DNA from: Falsiroseomonas ponticola | GTDB lineage: Bacteria > Pseudomonadota > Alphaproteobacteria > Acetobacterales > Acetobacteraceae | DNA length: 64,000 nt | Assembly (NCBI RefSeq): GCF_016805305.1 | Contig: NZ_JAERQN010000001.1 | Location: 1,054,001 to 1,118,000, forward strand | Direction: 5' to 3' | In this document: piece by piece, positions 27,754-34,654 of the stretch | Position numbering within the stretch: position 1 is the stretch's first letter | How the letters are laid out: each line of letters starts with the position of its first letter | Program-made: the position numbers and the translations under genes | The notes under the pieces: generated by a model | The model's input: the letters and a program-made list of their open reading frames with translations, nothing else | What the model was told of the DNA's origin: nothing | Databases searched by the model: none

Positions 27754-27771
27754 GCCCTGATCGATCAGGGC
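27754..27771. promoter_or_regulatory. Perfect 18-bp palindrome between divergent Bug genes
   Basis: GCCCTGATCGATCAGGGC is a perfect palindrome in the 123-base spacer between two divergent receptor genes, 25 bases before the ATG at 27796. A shorter CATTT-CA-AAATG repeat lies just before it (about 27739-27750), and a TTGACA (27701-27706) may be a -35 element for the + strand. The palindrome may be the operator of the IclR regulator encoded two genes downstream; that link is inferred. Confidence 0.6.
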
Positions 27772-27795
27772 GCAGCCAGGGAAGGAACCCGATCC

Positions 27796-28791
27796 ATGCT
27801 CACCCGCCGCCGGATCCTGCACGCCGCCCTCGCCGCCGCGCCGCTGGCCCTGCCGCGCGCCGCTTTCGCCCAGGCCGAGGCCTGGCCGTCCCGCCCCATC
27901 CGCCTGGTCGTGGCCTGGGCGCCCGGCGGCGCCGTGGACACCATCGCGCGACGGCTCGCCCCCAAGCTCTCGGAAAGCCTCGGCCGGCCGGTGGTGGTGG
28001 AGAACAAGTCGGGGGCCACGGGCACGATCGGCGCCGCCGATGTCGCCCGCGCCGCGCCGGATGGCCACACGCTGCTCGCGATGGACAACACCTATGCGAT
28101 GCTGCCCTACCTGTTCCAGCGCCTGCCCTTCGACCACGCCACCGCCTTCCGCCCCGTGACGGTCAGCGCCTTCTCCCCCGTGATGATCGCCGTGCACCGG
28201 GACGCGCCCTGGCGCGACCTCGCCAGCCTGGTCGCCGCGGCGAAGCGGGAGCCGGAGCGGATCACCTACGGCACCGGCGGCATCGGCAGCGCGCCCCATT
28301 TCGCCACCGCCGCCTTCGCCCAGGCCGCCGGCATCCGCATGCTGCACGTGCCCTTCCGCGGCGCCGGCGATGCGGTGACGGCGGTGATCGCGCGGCAGGT
28401 CGATCTCGTCATGGTCTCGCTCGGCTCCGCGCTCGGCCACGTCCAGGGCGGCGCGCTGCGCGTGCTGGCGCTGAGCGGCGCGCGCCGCAGCCCGGCCTTC
28501 CCGGATGTGCCGACCTTCCCCGAAGCCGGGCTGCCGAATCTCGGCCCGAACGGGGAGGGCGTGGTGAACTGGTCGGGCCTGGCCGCGCCGGCCGGTACGC
28601 CGGATGCCATCGTGGCCCGGCTGCAGGCCGATGTCGCGAAGGCGCTGCAGGCGGACGACATGCGCGACTTCCTCGCCTCCATTGCCTCGGTGCCCGGCGG
28701 CATGCCGCCCGCCGCCTTCGCCGCCCTGCTGGCGGAGGAGACGCAGCGCTGGCGCGGCGTGGCGGAGACCAGCGGCATCGAGCGGCAGTAG
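27796..28791 (+). CDS. Bug/TctC-family substrate-binding protein
   Basis: A 331-residue exported protein. The signal begins MLTRRRILHAALAAAPLAL and ends near AAFAQA. Motifs: VVAWAPGGAVDTIARRLA, GRPVVVENKSGATGTIG, APDGHTLLAMD, HVPFRGAGDAVTAVIA, FPDVPTFPEAG and APAGTPDAIVARL. The ATG at 27796 is chosen for the signal peptide and an upstream GGAAGGAA. It is followed after four bases by the SMP-30-type gene and then the IclR regulator, so a lactone- or sugar-acid-related ligand is plausible. Confidence 0.93.
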   Translation: MLTRRRILHAALAAAPLALPRAAFAQAEAWPSRPIRLVVAWAPGGAVDTIARRLAPKLSESLGRPVVVENKSGATGTIGAADVARAAPDGHTLLAMDNTYAMLPYLFQRLPFDHATAFRPVTVSAFSPVMIAVHRDAPWRDLASLVAAAKREPERITYGTGGIGSAPHFATAAFAQAAGIRMLHVPFRGAGDAVTAVIARQVDLVMVSLGSALGHVQGGALRVLALSGARRSPAFPDVPTFPEAGLPNLGPNGEGVVNWSGLAAPAGTPDAIVARLQADVAKALQADDMRDFLASIASVPGGMPPAAFAALLAEETQRWRGVAETSGIERQ

Positions 28792-28795
28792 CGCC

Positions 28796-29692
28796 ATGGG
28801 CTATTTCGCGCCGCCGCCGCGCCTCGGCACGGAAGTCTTCACCCGCCTGCCCGACCGCTTCCGCCAGCCGCGCCCGACCGCCTGGGCGCGCTGGAACCGC
28901 GGGGGGCGGGCAATCGACAGCTTCCTCGAAGGCCCCTGCTTCGATGAACAAGGCCGGCTCTACGTCACCGACATCCCCTTCGGCCGCATCTTCCGCATCG
29001 CCCCCGATGGCGAATGGACGCTGGTCGCGGACTATGATGGCTGGCCGAACGGGCTGAAGGTGGCGCCTGACGGCACGCTGCTCGTCACGGACTACAAGCG
29101 CGGCCTGCTGCGCATCGATCCCGGCAGCGGGGCTGTCACGCCGCTGCTGGAGGATGCGCGGAGCGAAGGCTTCAAGGGCCTGAACGATCTCTACCTCGCT
29201 TCCGATGGCAGCATCTTCTTCACCGACCAGGGCCAGACCGGCCTGCATGATCCGACAGGCCGCGTCTATCGCCTCTGGCCGGATGGGCGGCTCGACCGGC
29301 TGATCGGCACGGTGCCGAGCCCGAACGGCATCGTCGTCGCGCCGGACCTCTCGCATTGCCTGGTGGCCGTGACGCGCGCCAACCAGGTCTGGCGCCTGCA
29401 GCTGCATGGCGATGGCGCGGTGACCAAGGCCGGCATCTTCATCCACCTGCATGGCGGCCCCGGCGGGCCGGATGGCCTGGCCTTCGCGCCCGATGGCCAG
29501 CTGCTGGTGGCGCATACCGGCATCGGCACGGTCTGGCGCTTCAACGCCAGGGCGGAGCCGACCCTCGCCCTCACCTCCTGCGCCGGCGCCTCCACCACCA
29601 ATCTCTGCCTGGGCGGCCCCGGGGGCCGCGACCTCTTCATCACGGAAAGCGAGACAGGCTGCGTGCTGCGCGCCCGGCTCGATCTGGGCTAG
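28796..29692 (+). CDS. SMP-30/gluconolactonase/LRE family protein
   Basis: A 298-residue six-bladed beta-propeller hydrolase. The metal ligand Glu45 lies in FLEGPCFDEQGRLYVTD; WPNGLKVAPDGTLLVTD, GLNDLYLASDGSIFFTD, SPNGIVVAPD and GPDGLAFAPDGQLLVAH are the repeated blade signatures with the conserved Asn and Asp ligands. Family members open sugar-acid lactones or hydrolyse similar esters with a divalent metal. It has no signal peptide and should be cytosolic. It is the enzymatic partner of the preceding Bug gene (4-base spacing) and lies upstream of iclR. Confidence 0.92.
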   Translation: MGYFAPPPRLGTEVFTRLPDRFRQPRPTAWARWNRGGRAIDSFLEGPCFDEQGRLYVTDIPFGRIFRIAPDGEWTLVADYDGWPNGLKVAPDGTLLVTDYKRGLLRIDPGSGAVTPLLEDARSEGFKGLNDLYLASDGSIFFTDQGQTGLHDPTGRVYRLWPDGRLDRLIGTVPSPNGIVVAPDLSHCLVAVTRANQVWRLQLHGDGAVTKAGIFIHLHGGPGGPDGLAFAPDGQLLVAHTGIGTVWRFNARAEPTLALTSCAGASTTNLCLGGPGGRDLFITESETGCVLRARLDLG

Positions 29693-29720
29693 ACAGGGGG
29701 CGGGGCAGCCGGAGGCAGGC

Positions 29721-30455
29721 ATGGCGGAGAAGGCGAAGCGGCGACCGGCGCTGGAGGGCGTGGCCTCGGCGGACCGCGCCCTCACGCTGCTCTCCGCCTT
29801 CCGCAAGGGCGACCGCGACCTCTCCCTGGCCGAGCTGGCGGAGCGGACGGGTCTGGTGAAGAGCACCATCATGCGCCTCGCCATCTCGCTGGAGGAGCAT
29901 GGCTACCTCGCCCGCGCGGCGGATGGGTCCTACCGGCTGGATGCGGAGGTGCTGCGCCTCGGCACCATCTACACCCAGTCCTTCCGCATGGAGGCGCATG
30001 TGATGCCGGTGCTGGAGGAGCTGGTCGCCCGCACCGGGGAGACCGCGGCCTTCTACGTCCGGCGCGGGGAACAGCGGCTCTGCCTGTTCCGCGTGGACAG
30101 CCCGCATCTGCTGCGCCTGCATGTGCGCGTCGGCGATGCGCTGCCGCTGGACAGTTCCGCCATCGCCCAGGTGCTGCGCGCCTTCACGCCGCGGCCCCTG
30201 CCGGATTACGCCGCGGCGATCGACCTGCCGATCGTCACCATGGGCGCCACGGATCCGCATACCGGCTCCATGGCCGTGCCCGTCTTCGGGCCGGGCGATG
30301 CGCTCGCCGGCGCGCTGGCGCTCTCCGCCCCCGTCATCCGCTGGACGCCGGAAGCGGTCGCTTCGGCACGGCCGATCCTGACGGAGGCCGCCATCGCGCT
30401 GACGCGCCGCATCGGCGGCGAAAGGCCGCACCCGCTGCCGGCCGCGGCGGAATAG
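29721..30455 (+). CDS. IclR family transcriptional regulator
   Basis: A 244-residue regulator. The winged HTH (about 12-75) reads ADRALTLLSAFRKGDRDLSL then AELAERTGLVKSTIMRLAIS; the effector domain follows (about 90-235) with TGETAAFYVRRGEQRLCLFR. The ATG at 29721 has CGGAGG eight bases upstream. It ends the Bug-lactonase transcript and probably controls it by sensing the pathway substrate. A candidate operator is the palindrome at 27754-27771. Confidence 0.93.
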   Translation: MAEKAKRRPALEGVASADRALTLLSAFRKGDRDLSLAELAERTGLVKSTIMRLAISLEEHGYLARAADGSYRLDAEVLRLGTIYTQSFRMEAHVMPVLEELVARTGETAAFYVRRGEQRLCLFRVDSPHLLRLHVRVGDALPLDSSAIAQVLRAFTPRPLPDYAAAIDLPIVTMGATDPHTGSMAVPVFGPGDALAGALALSAPVIRWTPEAVASARPILTEAAIALTRRIGGERPHPLPAAAE

Positions 30456-30473
30456 CCCCGCGGCCGCCGGGGC
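30455..30473. terminator. Possible bidirectional hairpin between convergent genes
   Basis: GCCCCG (30455-30460) pairs with CGGGGC (30468-30473) around a 7-base GC loop. It fills the 19-base gap between the iclR stop and the lipoprotein stop. There is no T-tract on either side, so termination strength is uncertain. Confidence 0.4.
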
Positions 30474-30474
30474 G

Positions 30475-30909
30475 TCACAGGGACGCGGTGGCGAAGCCGC
30501 AGGCCTGCAGGTCGCGGCGCAGGCGCACCGCTTCCGTGCCCTCCCCGAAGATCGTGGGCTCGCCTCGCAGCGTGGTGCGGGACGCGGTAGGCGCGGCGGC
30601 GATGGTCGTCACCTCGAATTTCGGCCGCTCCTCCACCGTGCGGCGTCCGGTGCGATGGCGGTCGAAGACGGTGATCGTCGCGCGACGCTCCGCTTCCATC
30701 ACGTTCACCACCGGCACCATGTCGCGGCGGACGAAGTGATCGACGATGCAGGCATTGACGGCGTGGTACTCCGCCTGCGTCTCGATCATCGCCAGCGGGT
30801 CGCTGGCGCGGAGGCGATCCACCGCCGAGTGGCCGGCGCAGCCCGCCAGCGCCAGGGCCGCGCCGAGCACCGTGATGCGCGAGGCCTGCGCGAAGGGGAA
30901 CAGGGTCAT
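30475..30909 (-). CDS. Uncharacterised lipoprotein
   Basis: A 144-residue protein with a lipoprotein signal: short basic start, hydrophobic stretch, lipobox LAGC with Cys24 as the lipidated residue. The mature part is a small mixed domain containing two cysteines (in NACIVDHF and LQACGFAT) that could form a disulfide. I do not recognise the family. Its promoter region carries the same CTTAC direct-repeat box (30978-30995) that lies in front of the RND efflux genes, so it is probably a member of the adjacent two-component regulon and acts in the cell envelope. Confidence 0.8.
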   Translation of the reverse strand: MTLFPFAQASRITVLGAALALAGCAGHSAVDRLRASDPLAMIETQAEYHAVNACIVDHFVRRDMVPVVNVMEAERRATITVFDRHRTGRRTVEERPKFEVTTIAAAPTASRTTLRGEPTIFGEGTEAVRLRRDLQACGFATASL

Positions 30910-30977
30910 GGCGACGCCTCCTCAGGGCCGTGCCCGCCTGCTGCGGGCATCCGCGATCCCTTCGATAGCGCCGGCAA

Positions 30978-30995
30978 CTTACACCGCGCTTACGG
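30978..30995 (-). promoter_or_regulatory. CTTAC direct-repeat box upstream of the lipoprotein gene
   Basis: On the + strand the site reads CTTACACCGCGCTTACGG: two CTTAC units with an 11-bp period. It overlaps the TAA of the response regulator gene and lies 69 bases upstream of the lipoprotein ATG. It matches the box at 34538-34555 at 16 of 18 positions. This layout resembles the CTTAA-N6-CTTAA boxes of PmrA/QseB-type OmpR regulators. Confidence 0.65.
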
Positions 30996-31697
30996 TCCCG
31001 CCGGCGGCGGTGCCGCCTCCTCGGCCGCGGCCTCCAGCCGGTAGCCCAGGCCGCGCACGGTCTGCACCACCACCCCGGCATCGACGGAAGCCAGCCGCGC
31101 GCGCAGGCGATGCACATAGACCTCCACCGCGTTGGGCTGCACCGCCTTGTCGAGGCCCGCGAGCCGCGCTTCCAGCGTCTCCTTCGAGACGGCGCGCGGC
31201 GCGGCGCGCAGCAGCTCCTCGAGCAGCGTGCGTTCCCGCCGCGGCGGATCGAAATTCTGGTCCCGCACCGTCATGTTGCGCGACAGCCGGTCCAGCGCCA
31301 GCGCGCCGAGCGTCAGCACCGATGGCGTGCGCCCGCCGCGCCGCAGCGCGACATTGAGGCGCGAGACGAGTTCCTGCAGCGAGATCGGCTTGACCATGTA
31401 GTCGTCGGCGCCGAGGTCGAGGCCCTCGCAGATCTCCGCCACCTCGCCGCGCGCGGTCATCACCAGCGCGGCGGGCGCATCGGCGCGGTGGCGCAGGCGG
31501 CGCACCAGGTCCAGCCCATCCCCATCCGGCAGGCCGCGATCCACCACGGCCACGTCGAAGTCGAGGCTGTCGAGCGACGCCTGCGCATCCGCGAGCGTGC
31601 CGACCGTCTCCACCTCCCACCCCGCGCGGCGCAGCCCCTCCTTGAACAGCGCCGCCAGGCGCGCATGATCCTCGACGAGCAGGACACGCATCGTCAT
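30990..31697 (-). CDS. OmpR-family response regulator (QseB/PmrA/TctD-like)
   Basis: A 235-residue two-component regulator. The receiver has Glu9/Asp10, phosphoacceptor Asp53 in VVDRGLPDGDG and Lys103 in DDYMVKPIS; the winged-helix domain (about 130-225) includes RERTLLEELLRAA and VEVYVHRLRARLA with VRGLGYRLE at the end. The overall pattern resembles the QseB/PmrA/TctD group, whose members bind CTTAA-like direct repeats. It is divergent from its kinase gene rather than co-linear. A second ATG two codons downstream is equally possible. Targets are inferred from the two CTTAC boxes. Confidence 0.93.
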   Translation of the reverse strand: MTMRVLLVEDHARLAALFKEGLRRAGWEVETVGTLADAQASLDSLDFDVAVVDRGLPDGDGLDLVRRLRHRADAPAALVMTARGEVAEICEGLDLGADDYMVKPISLQELVSRLNVALRRGGRTPSVLTLGALALDRLSRNMTVRDQNFDPPRRERTLLEELLRAAPRAVSKETLEARLAGLDKAVQPNAVEVYVHRLRARLASVDAGVVVQTVRGLGYRLEAAAEEAAPPPAGP

Positions 31698-31766
31698 GCT
31701 CCGCTCCGTGATCCGGCAGGGATCGCGCCGTGAACGCCATCGCGGCGCCGTTCGCTGGAAGGGACC

Positions 31767-33143
31767 ATGCTCATGGCACGCTCATACAGCCTCATCGCCC
31801 GTCTCGCCCTCTGGCATGCGGCAATCGGTCTCGTCTCGCTCGGCATCGGCGGCATCCTGCTGCACCGGATCGTCAACGAGGTGGTCTGGAACGAACATCG
31901 CCGGTCCATCATGGCCTCGGCCAGCGAGATCACCGAAAGGCTGCAGCGCGACGGTGTCAAGGGCCTCGGCCAGCCCTTCTCGCTGGAGACCGCGCGCCGC
32001 TTCAACTCGACCTCCGGCTCGCTGATGTATGTGGTGCTGGACCCCGCCGGCCGCCAGATCGGCGCCTCGCCCGGCTCGCAGGATGCGCTGCCGCGCTTCG
32101 AGGGGGATGACGCCCCGGCGCATGACTTCCGCACCGGCCGCGACGGATCGCATGTCTGGGGAGCCACGGAGGTGCTGAACACGCCGGATGGCCCGTTGAC
32201 CTTCCAGGTCGCGCAGGACATGGGCCGCAGCTACGTCGTGCTGGACGATGTGCCGACGGCCGCGCTGCGCCCGGTGATGACCGTGCTGGGCGCCGGCGCG
32301 CTGCTGCTCTTCCTCGCCAATGTGGGGCTGCTGCTGCTGACGCTGCGCCCGCTGCGCGCCGCGGCGCGGGAGGCGGAGCGGATCGGCCATGGCGGGCCGC
32401 CCCGCCTCAGCCGCGACCGGCTGTCGGTGGAGGTGGCGCCGTTGATCGATGCCGTGAACGGCGCGCTCGACCGGCTGGATGACGCGCTGGAATGGCAGCG
32501 CGGCTTCTCCGCGGAAGTCGCGCATGAACTCCGCACGCCGCTCGCCGTGCTGCATGCCGAACTCGACCTTCTCGGCAGCGACGAGGTGACGGCGCGGCTG
32601 AAGCGTGATGTGGAGGGGTTGGCCCAGCTCGTCTCCGAATTGCTGGAAGCCGCCATCACCGCGCGCGACCTGCCGATGCGCGACGACATCTTCGATATCG
32701 CCACCCTGGCGGAGGAAGCGAGCCGCCGCATCGCCGCCGTGCTGGGCGCGGAAGGCCATGACATCCGCGTCCTCGCCTCCTCCGGCCCGGTATCCATCCG
32801 CGGCCATGCGGAGGCGATCGGCCGCGCGCTGCGCAACCTCATCGAGAATGCCGTGGCGCATTCGCCGGCGGGCGCGCCGGTGGAACTGCGCATCCTGCCG
32901 CCCCGCCGCGGCGTCGTGACCATCGAGGTGGCGGATCGCGGCAGCGGCGTGCGGGAGGAGGACATGGCGACGATCTTCCGCCGCCACTGGCGGTCGGGCG
33001 ATACGCATCGCCGCGGCCTCGGCCTCGGCCTCTGGATCACCGAACGCGTGGTGCTGGCGCATGGCGGCACCATCGCCGTCCGGAACGAAAGGCCGGGCGG
33101 CGCGGTGTTCAGCATCCGGCTGCCGGTCGCGCGTACCGCCTAG
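31767..33143 (+). CDS. Sensor histidine kinase of the divergent two-component system
   Basis: A 458-residue membrane kinase. Two transmembrane helices (about 8-32 and 163-190) flank a periplasmic sensor of about 130 residues. A HAMP-like linker leads to the DHp helix with His253 in VAHELRTPLAVLH. The HATPase domain has NLIENAVAHS (N-box), DRGSGV (G1) and RGLGLGLWI (G2). The start has GGAAGGGA upstream. It diverges from the response regulator over 69 bases and converges on the RND adaptor gene. The signal is unknown; metal or envelope stress is suggested by the neighbouring efflux genes. Confidence 0.94.
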   Translation: MLMARSYSLIARLALWHAAIGLVSLGIGGILLHRIVNEVVWNEHRRSIMASASEITERLQRDGVKGLGQPFSLETARRFNSTSGSLMYVVLDPAGRQIGASPGSQDALPRFEGDDAPAHDFRTGRDGSHVWGATEVLNTPDGPLTFQVAQDMGRSYVVLDDVPTAALRPVMTVLGAGALLLFLANVGLLLLTLRPLRAAAREAERIGHGGPPRLSRDRLSVEVAPLIDAVNGALDRLDDALEWQRGFSAEVAHELRTPLAVLHAELDLLGSDEVTARLKRDVEGLAQLVSELLEAAITARDLPMRDDIFDIATLAEEASRRIAAVLGAEGHDIRVLASSGPVSIRGHAEAIGRALRNLIENAVAHSPAGAPVELRILPPRRGVVTIEVADRGSGVREEDMATIFRRHWRSGDTHRRGLGLGLWITERVVLAHGGTIAVRNERPGGAVFSIRLPVARTA

Positions 33144-33152
33144 CGCGTTGCG

Positions 33153-34454
33153 TCAATCCTGCGCGGCGCGGTCGATGAACAGCGCGCCGCCGGTCACCAC
33201 GCGGGCCCCGGGGCGCAGCCCCTCCGTCACCTGCACGAAGCCATCGGCCTGCAGCCCCGTGCGGACCTGGCGCAGCACGAAGCGATCCTCGCCCAGCGCC
33301 TCCCACAGCGTCACCGCATGGCCGTGGCGGATCAGCGCCCCGGCCGGCACCGCCAGCGCATCCGGCGCATCGCCCAGCGCGATGCGGAAGGTGGCGAACA
33401 TCTCCGGCTTCAGGGCCTGGTCCGTGTCGCGGACCGAAGCGCGCACCGTCAGGCGGCGCGTCACCGGATCGATCGCGCTGGCGACATGGCCGATCACGCC
33501 GGGGAAGCTGCGGCCGGGCAGGGCATCGACCGTGACCTCCACGGCCTGGCCCTGCCGCATCGCCGGCGCATCCAGCTCCCGCACCTGCGCCACCATCCAC
33601 ATCTCCGACAGGTCGGCGATGGTGAAGACGGGATCGCCGCCGCCGGCCGTCAGCCACTGGTTCGGGCCGAGCCGCCGCTGCACCACCGTGCCGGCCAGCG
33701 GCGCCACCACGGCGACGGTCGCATCCACCCGCCGCGTGCGCTCGATCTGCGCCACCGCATCGGCATCCCGGCCCAGCACGCGCAGCCGGTCCCGCGCCGC
33801 GGCCAGCACCGCTTCCGCCGTGCGTTCATCGGCCAGCGCATTGGTCAGCTCCGCCTGCGCCTGTTCCAGGTCCCGCCGTGCCGCGGCGCGGGCGGCGAAG
33901 AGGTCCCGCTGCCGCGCCTCGTTCCGCCGCGTCAGCTCCACCTGTGCCCGCGCCTTGCCCAGCCCATCCACCGCGGCGAGGAGATCATTCGCCGCCTGGC
34001 TGAGATCCGTCGTCTCGATCTCGAACAGCACGTCGCCCGCCTGCACCTGCTGGCCCTGCTGGACGAGCACGCGGCGCACACGGCCGGAATAGGGGGCGAA
34101 GACCGGCGTCGCGCGATCCTCGTTATACGCGATGCGCCCCTCGGCCACGCGTTCCTCCCGGAAGGCGCGCAGCGCCACGGGCTGCACGCGCAGCAGCCGC
34201 GCCTCCGCGGGCGAGAGGCGGAAGGAGCCATCGGCCATGCGGCTGCTCGTCGCCGCCTGCGCCGGCCGCACGACGGCGACGCTGCCGCCCGTCATCTCGT
34301 GGTAGCCGAAGCCGGCGATGGCGGCCGCCAGCACCACGCCGCCGCCCAGCCACAGTGCCAAGCGCCGCCGCGGCGCCGTGGCCGGCGGGGAAACGCCCTC
34401 CGTCATCACGCTTTCCGTGAGGCCGGCAGCCTGAGGCGGCGTCATCATGTTCAT
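33153..34454 (-). CDS. RND efflux periplasmic adaptor (membrane fusion protein, CzcB/CusB type)
   Basis: A 433-residue adaptor with one N-terminal membrane anchor (about 31-52). The lipoyl-like halves (YSGRVRRVLVQQGQQVQAGD and VVAPLAGTVVQRRL) flank an Ala/Arg-rich coiled coil (about 150-235). Beta-barrel and membrane-proximal domains follow, with MRQGQAVEVTVDALPGRSFP and VVTGGALFID. It bridges the inner-membrane pump and outer-membrane channel. Unusually, it is encoded divergently from pump and channel, with the CTTAC box in the shared 200-base promoter region. No obvious Met- or His-rich metal-binding tail is present. Confidence 0.93.
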   Translation of the reverse strand: MNMMTPPQAAGLTESVMTEGVSPPATAPRRRLALWLGGGVVLAAAIAGFGYHEMTGGSVAVVRPAQAATSSRMADGSFRLSPAEARLLRVQPVALRAFREERVAEGRIAYNEDRATPVFAPYSGRVRRVLVQQGQQVQAGDVLFEIETTDLSQAANDLLAAVDGLGKARAQVELTRRNEARQRDLFAARAAARRDLEQAQAELTNALADERTAEAVLAAARDRLRVLGRDADAVAQIERTRRVDATVAVVAPLAGTVVQRRLGPNQWLTAGGGDPVFTIADLSEMWMVAQVRELDAPAMRQGQAVEVTVDALPGRSFPGVIGHVASAIDPVTRRLTVRASVRDTDQALKPEMFATFRIALGDAPDALAVPAGALIRHGHAVTLWEALGEDRFVLRQVRTGLQADGFVQVTEGLRPGARVVTGGALFIDRAAQD

Positions 34455-34537
34455 GGTCGGTGGTCGTCCTGGCCAGGCGCTGTCGCCGAGCGAAGCGCAT
34501 CCGCGATCCTCCGGCCATTCTCCTCTAGCGCGGGCGG

Positions 34538-34555
34538 CTTACACCCAGCTTACGG
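34538..34555. promoter_or_regulatory. CTTAC direct-repeat box between divergent RND efflux genes
   Basis: The site reads CTTACACCCAGCTTACGG, two CTTAC units with an 11-bp period, nearly identical to the box at 30978-30995. It lies 84 bases from the adaptor start and about 100 bases from the pump start and could serve both directions. It is the best candidate for the binding site of the response regulator encoded at 30990-31697. Confidence 0.65.
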
Positions 34556-34654
34556 GTGCGGCGGCGCCCTTCCGGAAGCGCCGGCGAGCGGGCAATCAAT
34601 CCCCGGCGACGCGTCGGATGACCGCCAGCCGATCCCGTATCCGGAGTGCCAGCC

